From contig NZ_OZ244942.1 of the NCBI RefSeq assembly GCF_965222285.1, forward strand, positions 1,860,001 through 1,924,000: a stretch of DNA of 64,000 nucleotides, in the 5' to 3' direction. Origin of the DNA: Tepidicaulis sp002389665 (GTDB lineage: Bacteria; Pseudomonadota; Alphaproteobacteria; Parvibaculales; Parvibaculaceae). The notes beneath the pieces were generated by a model, which made no database searches, was not told the DNA's origin, and saw only the letters and a list, made by a program, of their open reading frames with translations. Shown here piece after piece: positions 34,901-43,773 of the stretch. Both the position numbers and the translations under genes were made by a program. Numbering within the stretch: the stretch's first letter is position 1; the number at the start of each line of letters is the position of its first letter.

Positions 34901-35875
34901 ATGCGCGCGCTTAAAATCATCGCCGTTACGCTTCTGATCGTCATCATCGCCATTGGGGTGATGTATCAATATTACCTGGGCTCCGACCTTGTGGCCGAGC
35001 CGCGCCTTGAAGGCGCGCTCACCGAACACACGCTTTCTCATGGCGGCAAGGAGCGCAGCTACCGGCTCTATACACCGAAGGAAGTTGCCGCTGACCCGCC
35101 GGTGGTTTTCGTGCTGCATGGCTCGGACGGGGATGGCAACCGCATCCGTGCGCTCACCGCCTATGAGTTCGACAAGGTCGCCGATACCCATGGCGCGCTC
35201 ATCGTTTATCCGGACGGCTATGAGCGGCACTGGAACGATTGCCGCGCGGCGGGCCCTTATGCGGCGAATGAGGAAAATATCGACGATGTAGGCTTTCTGC
35301 TCGCCATTGCCGAAAAGCACGGGAGCCCGCACGGCACGCCCAAGCTCTTTGCCACCGGCCTTTCCAATGGCGGGCACATGGCCTACCGGCTGGCGCTAGA
35401 AGTACCCGAAGCCATGACCGGCATTGCCGCCATTGCCGCGAACCTGCCTGCGGAAAGCAATATGGACTGCACGGAACAGCCCGGCAGCACGGCGGTGCTG
35501 GTGATGAACGGCACGGCGGACCCGGTCAATCCTTATGCAGGCGGCACGGTTTCGCTTTTCGGCACGGGCAACCGGGGCATGGTGCTTTCCACCGAAGCCA
35601 CGACCGAGTTCTGGGCGAAGAAAGCCGGTCAGGACACCACCATCGCCGTTCACTACGACGACACGGTGGAGGATGGCACACGGGCCGCGGAAATCGCCTG
35701 GAAAGACCCCGGCAAACCGCCTGTCGCTAATCTGACGCTGATCGGCGGCGGCCACACGATCCCGCATCCCGATCAGCGCATGCCGCGCCTCCTCGGCCCC
35801 ACCGCCCATGACATTAATGGGCCGGAAGAAATCTGGAAGTTCTTCGAGGAAGCGATGGCCGCACGCGGCAATTAG
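34901..35875 (+). CDS. Alpha/beta-hydrolase, LpqC/PHB-depolymerase-like esterase
   Basis: This 324-residue protein has an N-terminal hydrophobic signal or anchor (about 5-27, LKIIAVTLLIVIIAIGV). The hydrolase domain contains the oxyanion-hole segment VFVLHGSDGDG, nucleophile Ser155 in GLSNGGHM, a likely acid Asp in MNGTADPVNPY, and the catalytic His in GGGHTIPHP. The pattern is that of the polyhydroxybutyrate-depolymerase/feruloyl-esterase (LpqC, COG3509) group. The anchor suggests action in the periplasm or at the membrane. True substrate is unknown. The end overlaps the convergent methyltransferase gene by four bases. Confidence 0.82.
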   Translation: MRALKIIAVTLLIVIIAIGVMYQYYLGSDLVAEPRLEGALTEHTLSHGGKERSYRLYTPKEVAADPPVVFVLHGSDGDGNRIRALTAYEFDKVADTHGALIVYPDGYERHWNDCRAAGPYAANEENIDDVGFLLAIAEKHGSPHGTPKLFATGLSNGGHMAYRLALEVPEAMTGIAAIAANLPAESNMDCTEQPGSTAVLVMNGTADPVNPYAGGTVSLFGTGNRGMVLSTEATTEFWAKKAGQDTTIAVHYDDTVEDGTRAAEIAWKDPGKPPVANLTLIGGGHTIPHPDQRMPRLLGPTAHDINGPEEIWKFFEEAMAARGN

Positions 35876-36672
35876 TCAGCCTTACTTGCAAGCAGCGTAT
35901 AGGAGAGCGGGAACTGCGCGTCCCGCTCTTCGTATTTGTGCCAGGCAACAGCTATGTCATGGGCATATTCTTCAAAATGCCGGATGACGAAACCCGCCCC
36001 GATCACCGCATTGAAAATATCCGACAGCGGATGCGGGAAAGAATAATGCACCGCGCCCTCATAAGCCTGCCCGCTCCAGTAATCGAGCCCGTCCGCCTCG
36101 GCAAAAGGCTCCCGGCGGAAATAGGAATGAACGGGCGTGAAGGCTGCCTCCCCCTCAAGCCCCGGCTCGAACATGTCGATGATGGGGTGCTTATCATAAA
36201 GGAAAAGTTGGCCGCCCGGCGCGGCAAGGCGGGCCGCCACCGCGAAGAACGCAGCAAGGTCCGGCATCCAGCAGAGCGCGCCGATGGAGATGTAAATGAG
36301 ATCGAAAGCGCCGTCATGTTCCGGCCCGACCTCGTAAATGTCGCTGGCGATAAATTCCGCCTCGGCGCCCGCCGCTGCCTTCAGCTCGTTCGCCTGGGCA
36401 ATGAATTCAGCCGAGATGTCGAAACCGGCGCAGCCGCGCGCACCCAGCGCCTCAAGCGATAAAAGCTCGCGGCCATTATTGCAGCAAAGCTGGGCGACAC
36501 GTTTACCGGCAATGCCGGCGCGGGTCAGAAGAGCGGTTTCGGTGGCATCGAGACACGAAAAACCCGGCGTGCGGAACGAGGCAAGAAGGCGTTCCTGATT
36601 ATGCCTGGCATGATAAGGCGCCGCCTCGTCCCAGGCCCTGGCGTTAGCCGCCGTGATCTCCGCGCGTTCCAT
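35872..36672 (-). CDS. Class I SAM-dependent methyltransferase
   Basis: This 266-residue protein has a Rossmann-type methyltransferase core: motif I VAQLCCNNGRELLSL, motif II with an acidic residue (AGFDISAEFI), and FDLIYISIGALCWMPDL as motif IV. It is a small-molecule-type methyltransferase, but no substrate-specific motif is recognised. The two cysteines in motif I (LCCNNG instead of LGCGTG) are unusual, although the family tolerates variation there. It lies three bases from the thiolase stop on the same strand, suggesting co-transcription. Confidence 0.8.
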   Translation of the reverse strand: MERAEITAANARAWDEAAPYHARHNQERLLASFRTPGFSCLDATETALLTRAGIAGKRVAQLCCNNGRELLSLEALGARGCAGFDISAEFIAQANELKAAAGAEAEFIASDIYEVGPEHDGAFDLIYISIGALCWMPDLAAFFAVAARLAAPGGQLFLYDKHPIIDMFEPGLEGEAAFTPVHSYFRREPFAEADGLDYWSGQAYEGAVHYSFPHPLSDIFNAVIGAGFVIRHFEEYAHDIAVAWHKYEERDAQFPLSYTLLASKAD

Positions 36673-36675
36673 CCA

Positions 36676-37869
36676 TTATTGCAGCCGTTCCACCGCAAGG
36701 GCCACGGCTTCGCCGCCGCCAATGCACAAGGAAGCCACACCTTTCTTGGCATCGCGCTTTTCGAGCGCGTTGAGCAGGGTCACGAGAATGCGCGCGCCCG
36801 ACGCGCCGATGGGATGGCCGAGGGCGCAGGCGCCGCCGAACACATTCACCTTGTCATGAGGCAGATCGAGCTCCTGCATCGCCGCCATGGTGACACAGGC
36901 AAAGGCTTCATTGATCTCGTAAAGATCGACGTCGCCCGCGCTCCAGCCCGTGCGCTCCAGAAGCTTTTTCATGGCTCCCACCGGGGCGGTGGTGAACCAG
37001 GCCGGTTCCTGCGCATGGCCGGCCTGTCCGCGAATGGCGGCAAGCGGCGTCAGCCCGCGCTTTTCAGCGTCCGACAGGCGCATGAGAACGAGCGCCGCCG
37101 CCCCGTCCGAAATGGAGCTGGAATTCGCCGCCGTCACCGTGCCGTCCTTGGCGAAGGCGGGTTTCAGATTCGGGATCTTGGAGGGGTCGGCTTTCAGCGG
37201 CTGCTCGTCGTCTTTCACCACGCTTTCGCCTTTGCGGGTCTTCACCGTTACTTGCGCAATCTCCGGCGCGAAGGAACCGTCCTTCGTTGCTTTTTGTGCG
37301 CGGGCAAGCGACTCGATCGCATAAGCGTCCTGCGCCTCGCGGGTGAACTGATAATGCTGCGAGGTCGCCTCGGCGAAAACGCCCATGGCCGTGCCTTCAT
37401 ACGCATCTTCCAGCCCGTCGAGGAACATGTGATCCTTCACCTCGCCGTGGCCCATGCGCATGCCCCCACGGGCATTGGGCAACAGGTACGGCGCATTGGT
37501 CATGCTTTCCATGCCGCCCGCGATCATCACATCGCCCCGGCCGAGCGCGATGGCGTCATGCGCCAGCATCACGGCTTTGAGGCCCGAGCCGCAGACCTTG
37601 TTGATGGTCGAGCAGGCGGTGCCGTCCTCGAGACCGGCATTGCGGATCGCCTGGCGGCCCGGCGCCTGCTTGGCGCCTGCGGGCAGCACACAGCCCATGA
37701 ACGCTTCATCCACATCGCCAGCGCCCAGCTTTGCCCGCGACACGGCTTCCTTCACCGCGATGGTACCGAGCTCAGGGCCCGAAAGCGGCGCCAGAGCCCC
37801 CTGAAACCCGCCCATCGGCGTGCGCGCGGCGGAGACGATGACGATCGGATCGCGTTCGGACTGGGACAT
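36676..37869 (-). CDS. Acetyl-CoA C-acyltransferase (thiolase)
   Basis: This 397-residue thiolase has nucleophile Cys93 in INKVCGSGLKA, the His of GGACALGHPIGASG and the second Cys in SLCIGGGEA. The pattern fits acetyl-CoA acetyltransferase (degradative or biosynthetic) as in ketone-body and branched-chain catabolism. The ATG at 37869 is preferred over a TTG two codons upstream; GAGG lies about nine bases before it. It is upstream of the methyltransferase on the same strand and divergent from the PAP2 gene. Confidence 0.92.
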   Translation of the reverse strand: MSQSERDPIVIVSAARTPMGGFQGALAPLSGPELGTIAVKEAVSRAKLGAGDVDEAFMGCVLPAGAKQAPGRQAIRNAGLEDGTACSTINKVCGSGLKAVMLAHDAIALGRGDVMIAGGMESMTNAPYLLPNARGGMRMGHGEVKDHMFLDGLEDAYEGTAMGVFAEATSQHYQFTREAQDAYAIESLARAQKATKDGSFAPEIAQVTVKTRKGESVVKDDEQPLKADPSKIPNLKPAFAKDGTVTAANSSSISDGAAALVLMRLSDAEKRGLTPLAAIRGQAGHAQEPAWFTTAPVGAMKKLLERTGWSAGDVDLYEINEAFACVTMAAMQELDLPHDKVNVFGGACALGHPIGASGARILVTLLNALEKRDAKKGVASLCIGGGEAVALAVERLQ

Positions 37870-37947
37870 ATGCAAACCTCACTGATATGGTCGGTACCGT
37901 TTGGGGCGAGACCCTACACCAAAAAATAAAAAAGAGGGAGAGCGGGG

Positions 37948-38835
37948 TTGGAGAGCTTTCTTCACGATTTGAGCTGGGTGCTGCCGCTGCGCAGCGACAC
38001 GGCGACGCCGGTGTTCCAGGCCTTCACCTGGGCCGGATACACCACGTTTTACATCATTCTTCTGGCGCTCGGGTACTGGATGCTGGGTAAGACAATGTTC
38101 GCCCGGCTTGCCGTGCTGGTCGGCATTTCCGCATTGATCAATGCATTTTTGAAGGATTTCTGGCAGGACCCGCGCCCGGCAGATGCCTTCCGCCTCGACC
38201 ATGCAGTGGGCGAATCCTACGGCATGCCCTCGGGCCATGCGCAGGTATCGCTGACGACCTGGGGCTTTCTGGCGCTGAGTGTCCGCCAGACCTGGGCCTG
38301 GATCGGCGCTGGCATCATGATTGCCGGGATCGCGTTTTCCCGGCTCTATCTCGGCGTCCACGATGTGGAGGACATTCTGGCGGGCTGGGCCATCGGGATC
38401 GTGGTGCTAGGCGCTTTCGTCTGGTTCCTGCGGGCCCATGATCACCGCTGGCACAATCTGCATTGGAGCTTCCAGCTCGTGCTGCTGGCCATTCTGCATG
38501 GGGCGGCCTGGTTCTTCTGGCCGGGCGGGCCGAGCGAGGCTTTTGCCATTTGCGCGCTGCTGGCCGGCTGGTGGCTGGCGATCCTTGCGGACAAGAACTT
38601 CATCGCCTTTCAGCCCCGGAGCGAATGGTGGGCACGCGGGCTCACGGGCCTTATCGGCATTGCCGGGCTCTTCGCGCTTTCGGCCGCCTGGGGGAAAGCC
38701 GCCGCGGCCATCGGCCTTGGCGACATTGCGGCAGGTTACGCGCGCACGCTCATCATCGCGCTTTATATCGGGGCCATCGCCCCGCCGCTCTTTCAGCTCA
38801 TGCGCCTTGCCGAAAAGAAACCGGAGGCCGCCTAA
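37948..38835 (+). CDS. Membrane PAP2-family phosphatase
   Basis: This 295-residue polytopic protein has about eight helices and a complete PAP2 catalytic signature: KDFWQDPRP (KX6RP), PSGHA and SRLYLGVHDVEDI (SRX5HX3D). Members dephosphorylate lipid phosphates such as undecaprenyl pyrophosphate, phosphatidate or phosphatidylglycerol phosphate on the periplasmic face. Substrate is not determinable. The start is an unusual TTG at 37948, supported by AGAGGGAGAG six bases upstream and no other suitable codon. The last four bases overlap the convergent thioesterase-like gene. Confidence 0.88.
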   Translation: MESFLHDLSWVLPLRSDTATPVFQAFTWAGYTTFYIILLALGYWMLGKTMFARLAVLVGISALINAFLKDFWQDPRPADAFRLDHAVGESYGMPSGHAQVSLTTWGFLALSVRQTWAWIGAGIMIAGIAFSRLYLGVHDVEDILAGWAIGIVVLGAFVWFLRAHDHRWHNLHWSFQLVLLAILHGAAWFFWPGGPSEAFAICALLAGWWLAILADKNFIAFQPRSEWWARGLTGLIGIAGLFALSAAWGKAAAAIGLGDIAAGYARTLIIALYIGAIAPPLFQLMRLAEKKPEAA

Positions 38836-39608
38836 CGCGGCCTCACCACAAGATGCTGCCTTGCCGTGCCGAAATAGCCGCTCTTATCGGCGAGCTTACC
38901 CATGGCAAGGCAGCCCCCTTCCCCATCGAGCCAGCTTTCCGCATCGAGCAATACCCACTCGCCTTGCGGATAGCGGATAAGATCGATGGTGAGGTCCGCA
39001 TTCACGAAGGTCCATTTCGTGAAATCGAGCGCCGAGGATTGGCCGTTGCAAAAATCCCCGCTCGCCACTGCGCGCATGAGCGGGCTGATCTCCTCTCCCT
39101 CCACCATGGGCCGGACAAGCCGGTACCAGACGGCGGCAGGGCCCGGCGTGCGGAAAGAGCCTTTCGCCTGGCGCACCCAAAGCCCCGTCACGAAGGGGCT
39201 TGTGCCAGAGAACACGTCTTTCTCTTCGGGAAGATCGTCGGCATAGGGAAGCTCAAGCGCGGGCGGCTGGCTGAGCGCGGGCGTATCGACCTTCTGCTTA
39301 CGCACGGCAAGCACGCTGGCGCAGACCGTCTCTTTCCCGCCTTGCACGATACGGATATCGAGCACTTTGATCTGCCGTCCTTCACGGACCGGCGTGATGC
39401 GCAGGTCCATCGGCGCAATCGGCACCGGGCGCATCAGATCGATGGTCAGCCGCGAGACGAGAAAATCTTCATCATCGATATAGCGCTCCGCCGCCCGCGC
39501 GATCAGCGAGGACGGGGCCGAGCCGTGCTGCATGCCCGGGTCCCAGGGCCCCGCCGCGTCAGAGGTGGGAATGATGAGATTATTCTCTTCGGAAAAAATC
39601 GCACGCAT
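38832..39608 (-). CDS. Thioesterase-fold (acyl-CoA thioesterase-like) protein
   Basis: This 258-residue protein is of the double hot-dog type: GSAPSSLIARAAERY is followed by VSRLTIDLMRPVP, and the second half has SSALDFTKWTFVNADLTIDL. This is the pattern of TesB-like or YbaW-related acyl-CoA thioesterase family proteins. Substrate is not clear, and the Asp/Gln/Thr triad of TesB is not fully identifiable. The ATG at 39608 (MRAIFSE) has AAGGAG upstream; a longer frame to 39665 is unlikely. The ivd gene lies upstream on the same strand, across a 235-bp gap with a repeat pair. Confidence 0.75.
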   Translation of the reverse strand: MRAIFSEENNLIIPTSDAAGPWDPGMQHGSAPSSLIARAAERYIDDEDFLVSRLTIDLMRPVPIAPMDLRITPVREGRQIKVLDIRIVQGGKETVCASVLAVRKQKVDTPALSQPPALELPYADDLPEEKDVFSGTSPFVTGLWVRQAKGSFRTPGPAAVWYRLVRPMVEGEEISPLMRAVASGDFCNGQSSALDFTKWTFVNADLTIDLIRYPQGEWVLLDAESWLDGEGGCLAMGKLADKSGYFGTARQHLVVRPR

Positions 39609-39681
39609 GAGCACTCCTTGCCGGTTTATGCCGGTCTTATTTGGGCAAGCGGAGAGAAGAAACAACTATTTGCGGGGTAAG

Positions 39682-39700
39682 CGCAAAGCGCTTTGCGTTT
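39682..39700 (+). terminator. Palindrome followed by T run
   Basis: The 16-base palindrome CGCAAAGCGCTTTGCG (39682-39697) is followed by TTTT on the plus strand. No plus-strand gene ends just before it, so its role is unclear; a 4-nt loop gives a 6-bp stem. Confidence 0.3.
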
Positions 39701-39734
39701 TCCTGCCGTTCCTCGCGCCGCCCATACCCTGACA

Positions 39735-39828
39735 TGTCATACCCCGCTTTATGCGGGGTATCCACGGCGGCACTCGCAAACCTTTCGGCAAGTTTCCGTG
39801 GATGGCCCGGATAAACCGGGCCATGACA
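39735..39828. repeat. Second paired palindromic repeat, diverged stems
   Basis: Two 33-bp units lie at 39735-39767 and 39796-39828 in inverted orientation, sharing TGTCAT and ATCCACGG (or their complements) at their ends. Each carries its own 7-bp stem with 5-nt loop, but the stems differ (ACCCCGC/GCGGGGT versus GGCCCGG/CCGGGCC). The layout matches the unit at 30247-30346, so both belong to one dispersed family. It lies between the ivd stop and the start of the thioesterase-like gene. Confidence 0.75.
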
Positions 39829-39843
39829 AGTTAGAAAATGCAG

Positions 39844-41013
39844 CTACGCCGTTTCGCTGAAAAGCTCCCGGCCGATCAGCATGCGGCGGATTTCGCTCGT
39901 GCCCGCGCCAATTTCATAAAGCTTGGCATCGCGCAGGAGGCGCCCCGTCGGGTATTCGTTGATATAACCGTTCCCGCCCAGCGCCTGAATGGCTTCCAGC
40001 GCCATCCATGTCGCCTTTTCCGCCGAATAAAGAATGGCAGCCGCCGCATCCTTGCGCGTCGTCTCGCCCCGGTCGCACGCCTTTGCCACTGCGTAGACAT
40101 AGGCGCGGGCAGCGTTCATGACAGTGTACATATCCGCGACCTTGCCCTGCATGAGTTGAAACTCGCCAATGGCCTGGCCGAACTGTTTGCGCTCATGCAG
40201 ATAGGGCACCACCGCGTCCATGCAGGCGCGCATGATGCCGAGCGGGCCGCCAGAAAGCACGACGCGCTCATAATCGAGCCCGCTCATCAGCACACGCACG
40301 CCTTCATTCAGCTTGCCGAGAACGTTTTCTTCCGGCACTTCGCAATCCTGAAAGACAAGCTCACAAGTGTTGGAGCCGCGCATGCCGAGCTTGTCGAGCT
40401 TCTGCGCCGTGGAAAATCCTTTAAAGCCTTTCTCGATGAGAAAGGCCGTAATGCCGCGCGGTCCGGCATCCGGCTCGGTCTTGGCATAAACGACCAGCGT
40501 ATCCGCGTCCGGGCCGTTGGTGATCCACATCTTGTTGCCGTTCAGCACATAGCGGTCACCCTTTTTGTCGGCGCGCAGCTTCATGGAAACGACATCGGAC
40601 CCGGCGCCCGGCTCGCTCATGGCAAGCGCGCCGATATGCTCGCCGGAAACGAGCTTCGGCAGATATTTCTGCTTCTGCGCTTCGGTCCCCATGCGGCGGA
40701 TCTGGTTGACGCAGAGATTGGAATGGGCGCCGTAGGAAAGGCCGACACTCGCCGAGCCACGGCTGATCTCTTCCATCGCCACGACATGCTCGAGATAGCC
40801 CATGGCCGAGCCGCCATATTCCTCTTCAACCGTCACGCCGAGAAGGCCGAGCCCGCCCAGTTCACGCCAAAGCTCTTTCGGGAATTCATTCGTGCGGTCG
40901 ATATCGGCCGCACGAGGGGCGATCTTGTCTTGAGAAAAATTATGTGCCGTCTCGCGCAGCATGTCGGCGGTATCGCCGAGATCGAAATTGAGTGAAGGAT
41001 AAGCTGCGCTCAT
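39844..41013 (-). CDS. ivd: Isovaleryl-CoA dehydrogenase
   Basis: This 389-residue acyl-CoA dehydrogenase has FAD/substrate motifs AMSEPGAGSDV and WITNGPDADTLV, and the C-terminal QALGGNGY and EIGAGTSEIRRMLIGREL. Catalytic base Glu249 sits in GLDYERVVLSGGPLGIM, the position specific to isovaleryl-CoA dehydrogenase (Glu254 of the human enzyme) rather than the C-terminal Glu of other family members. It converts isovaleryl-CoA to 3-methylcrotonyl-CoA, the substrate of MccAB encoded 6 kb away. Electrons pass to ETF. It stands alone, not next to mccBA. Confidence 0.92.
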   Translation of the reverse strand: MSAAYPSLNFDLGDTADMLRETAHNFSQDKIAPRAADIDRTNEFPKELWRELGGLGLLGVTVEEEYGGSAMGYLEHVVAMEEISRGSASVGLSYGAHSNLCVNQIRRMGTEAQKQKYLPKLVSGEHIGALAMSEPGAGSDVVSMKLRADKKGDRYVLNGNKMWITNGPDADTLVVYAKTEPDAGPRGITAFLIEKGFKGFSTAQKLDKLGMRGSNTCELVFQDCEVPEENVLGKLNEGVRVLMSGLDYERVVLSGGPLGIMRACMDAVVPYLHERKQFGQAIGEFQLMQGKVADMYTVMNAARAYVYAVAKACDRGETTRKDAAAAILYSAEKATWMALEAIQALGGNGYINEYPTGRLLRDAKLYEIGAGTSEIRRMLIGRELFSETA

Positions 41014-41070
41014 CGGAATTTTCTCCCGTTCGTCTGAAATGCGTGAAGCTGTGTACCAGCTTGCTTTTGA

Positions 41071-42015
41071 TTAAGGGCGGTAACGGTTGACGCTATCCGT
41101 CTCCGTAAAGACCGTGTAAAAACCCGGGCCCGAGGCGCCGCCGATGGCGACCACCCCGCCCCTTCCCGGCACCAGGAGAAGACCATGGCGCGGTGTCGGC
41201 AGCGGTACGTCCTCGCGCCATTTGCGCCCCTCTGGGCCAAGCACATAATGGGTTGCATGGGTTTGCGGAGGTGAGGCCTGCTCGCCGCCCACTACGTGAA
41301 TATTCTCACCGAAAACGGCAGCCGCGTGTCCCGCCCGCGCCGCCGGAAGCGCCGGGCCTTCGCTCCAGCGTCCCGCTTCCACGTCGTAAATATCGACGCG
41401 GCCCGTTATTTCACCATTCGCCAAGCGCCCGCCGATCGCATAAAGCTTGCCCTTATGCGCCACAAGCGCCAGGCCCGAGCGAGGCTGCGGCAGGGGCGCG
41501 GAAAGGGCGGACCATTCTTCCGTTCCCGGATCGTAAACCAGAACGCTTGCCGCGCTGCCGCCCTCGCCGCCGACGACATAAAGCTTGCCGCCAAGCGCCG
41601 CCATGCCATGCCAGGCGCGGGGCGCGGGCATATCCGGCCCGCTCACCCAGAAGCCGAGCGAGGGATCGAGCACCCAGAGGCGCGCATTATCCGCGCCCTT
41701 GCTCTCCTTCAGGTAGCCGCCGGAAAGATAAATCAGCCCGCCGAGGCTCGCCATGGCGCCCTGCTGCACCCCCTCGGGAAGCGCCGGACCCGAGCGCCAG
41801 ATATCGCCCAGCATGTCGTAAATCTCGACACTGTTCTGCGGCGCGGTAATGCCGGCGCCGCCCGCGACATAAATGTCTTCGCCGCGCACGGCAGCCGACG
41901 AGAAAGCGCGGGCATTGTTCATCGGCACGCCGTCCTGCCATGCGCCGGCAAGAGCGGCAGGCGCGCTTGCCAAGCTCACGAGCACGAAAGACGTAATCAC
42001 ACTTGCCAAACGCAT
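41071..42015 (-). CDS. Exported Kelch-repeat beta-propeller protein
   Basis: This 314-residue protein has a signal peptide (MRLASVITSFVLVSLASAPAALAG) followed by about six Kelch repeats, each with a GG pair and spaced Tyr/Trp (for example LYVVGGEGGSAAS and LYAIGGRLANGE). The repeats would form one six-bladed propeller. Such proteins act in binding, or as oxidase/mutarotase-like enzymes, but no catalytic residues are evident. The ATG at 42015 follows AAGGAGAG; an upstream frame to 42090 overlaps mgtE. It lies 22 bp after the mgtE stop on the same strand. Confidence 0.85.
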   Translation of the reverse strand: MRLASVITSFVLVSLASAPAALAGAWQDGVPMNNARAFSSAAVRGEDIYVAGGAGITAPQNSVEIYDMLGDIWRSGPALPEGVQQGAMASLGGLIYLSGGYLKESKGADNARLWVLDPSLGFWVSGPDMPAPRAWHGMAALGGKLYVVGGEGGSAASVLVYDPGTEEWSALSAPLPQPRSGLALVAHKGKLYAIGGRLANGEITGRVDIYDVEAGRWSEGPALPAARAGHAAAVFGENIHVVGGEQASPPQTHATHYVLGPEGRKWREDVPLPTPRHGLLLVPGRGGVVAIGGASGPGFYTVFTETDSVNRYRP

Positions 42016-42037
42016 CACACTCTCCTTCCGCCCGCGC

Positions 42038-43420
42038 TCACATGAGCCAGATGGCGGCCAAGCCGAGAAAAGCAAAGAACCCGACAACATCGGTCATCGT
42101 CGTCACAAAGACACTGGAGGCGACCGCCGGGTCGATATTCATCCGGTCGAGCGCCATGGGCACGAGGATACCCGAAACCGCGGCCACCACCATGTTCACA
42201 ATCATGGCAGCCCCGAGCACGATCCCGAGCATCGTATCCTGAAACCAGACGCCGCCGACAACGCCGATAAGCAGCGCAAAAAGAACCCCGTTGACGACGC
42301 CCACAAGCAATTCACGGCGCATGAAGCGTAAGGCATTCAAAGGACCGAGCTCGCGCGTTGCCAGACTGCGCACGGCAACGGTCATGGTCTGCGTGCCTGC
42401 ATTGCCGCCCATGGAAGCAACGATGGGCATGAGAACGGCGAGCGCCACCATCTGCTCGATCGTCGCATCGAAAAGCCCGATGACAACGGAAGCCAGAATG
42501 GCGGTGAGTAGATTGACGAAGAGCCAGGAGAAACGGTTGCGCGCGGTCAGCGCCACGCTGTCCCCCACCGCCTCTTCGTTGACGATACCGCCCATCAGCC
42601 GGATGTCTTCGGTCGCCTCTTCGGAGATTACCTCGACGATGTCGTCCACCGTCGTCACCCCGACCAGCCGGTCGTTCTCGTCGATCACGGCGGCGGAAAT
42701 CAGGTCGTATTTTTCAAAGAGCCGGGCAACTTCCTCCCGGTCGGTATCGACGCGGATCAGCGTCTGCTCGGTATTCATGATGTCCGAGATTTTCGTCGGA
42801 CGTTTAGAGCGCATCACCCGGTAAAGCGGCACGGTGCCGATGGGCCGGTAAGCGGGATCGACGACGAAAATTTCATAAAACTCGTCGGGCAGATCTTCCG
42901 CCTCGCGCATATAGTCGATCGTATGGCCCACATCCCAGAAGGGCGGCACCGCCACGAGGTGGCGCTGCATGAGGCGGCCGGCACTATCCTCGGGATATTC
43001 AAGCGCCCGCTCGAGCGCCGCGCGCTCATCCGCCGGCATTTGCGAGAGGATTTCCTGCTGGCCTTGCTGGTCAAGGTCTTCGAGCAGATAAACCGCGTCG
43101 TCCGAATCCATTTCGGCAAGCGCCTGGGCAATGTCGCCCGGATCGAGCAGCGCGATCACTTCATCGCGCACGCCCTCTTCCAGTTCGGAGAGCACTTCGG
43201 GCTTCAGCTCCGAGCCCAGCATCTCCACAAGCGCGCGGCGCTCATCCGTGCGCATGAGATCGAGCAGCTCGGCGATATCCGCCGGGCGCATCGGCGCGAT
43301 GAGATTGCGGACCTGGTCCCCGTCCCCGCGGTCGAGCGCATCGATCACCTGCCGCACGAATTGCGGGGTCAAGGGATCGTCACGCTCTTCGCTTTGTCTG
43401 GCGACGGCTGTTTCGCTCAA
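42038..43420 (-). CDS. mgtE: Magnesium transporter MgtE
   Basis: This 460-residue Mg2+ channel has an N-terminal superhelical regulatory domain (about 20-140, with the PADIAELLDLM and EMDSDDAVYLLEDL repeats), two CBS domains (about 150-275) that sense cytoplasmic Mg2+, and a membrane domain of five helices (about 295-460). The pore-forming segment SMGGNAGTQTMTVAVRSLA is characteristic. It would mediate Mg2+ uptake gated by the intracellular concentration. The gene starts about 180 bp from the tRNA-Leu gene; no Mg riboswitch was recognised in between. The Kelch gene follows it after 22 bp. Confidence 0.96.
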   Translation of the reverse strand: MSETAVARQSEERDDPLTPQFVRQVIDALDRGDGDQVRNLIAPMRPADIAELLDLMRTDERRALVEMLGSELKPEVLSELEEGVRDEVIALLDPGDIAQALAEMDSDDAVYLLEDLDQQGQQEILSQMPADERAALERALEYPEDSAGRLMQRHLVAVPPFWDVGHTIDYMREAEDLPDEFYEIFVVDPAYRPIGTVPLYRVMRSKRPTKISDIMNTEQTLIRVDTDREEVARLFEKYDLISAAVIDENDRLVGVTTVDDIVEVISEEATEDIRLMGGIVNEEAVGDSVALTARNRFSWLFVNLLTAILASVVIGLFDATIEQMVALAVLMPIVASMGGNAGTQTMTVAVRSLATRELGPLNALRFMRRELLVGVVNGVLFALLIGVVGGVWFQDTMLGIVLGAAMIVNMVVAAVSGILVPMALDRMNIDPAVASSVFVTTMTDVVGFFAFLGLAAIWLM

Positions 43421-43563
43421 TTCGTCTCACCTTGCGCAAAGGGTCACTAAAAGGCCGGACCTTGAGAAAGCCCGGCCGCGCTCGAATCGTCCCGCCTAGT
43501 TTGCGACAAAGCAGGCGGCGGCGCCAGTTCCAGATGGGAAGGATATAGGTTGAGCCGGGCATG

Positions 43564-43592
43564 AAAAAAGCCGGGTTTCCCCGGCTTTTTCA
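43564..43592 (-). terminator. Terminator after tRNA-Leu
   Basis: Read on the minus strand, GCCGGGG-AAA-CCCGGC forms a strong short hairpin followed by six T residues, starting six bases after the encoded CCA of the tRNA. Confidence 0.8.
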
Positions 43593-43597
43593 TCGTT

Positions 43598-43684
43598 TGG
43601 TGCGGACGAGAAGACTCGAACTTCCACGGGTTTTACCCCACAGCGACCTCAACGCTGCGCGTCTACCAATTCCGCCACGTCCGC
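43598..43684 (-). tRNA. tRNA-Leu (anticodon GAG)
   Basis: An 87-nt class II tRNA with CCA encoded. The 7-bp acceptor GCGGACG/CGTCCGC is perfect. The D-loop contains AATTGGTAGA, the anticodon stem CAGCG/CGCTG encloses TTGAGGT with anticodon GAG, and a long variable arm (TGGGGTAAAACCCGT) and TTCGAGT T-loop follow. It decodes CUC/CUU leucine codons. A strong terminator follows directly. Confidence 0.95.
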
Positions 43685-43773
43685 AGGCCATACGATTGGT
43701 GGCGGTGATGTAACAAATAGATTTGCGCTGCACAAGCCTCTTCGCACCGCCCGCCGCTTTAAATCGAAGGGTA

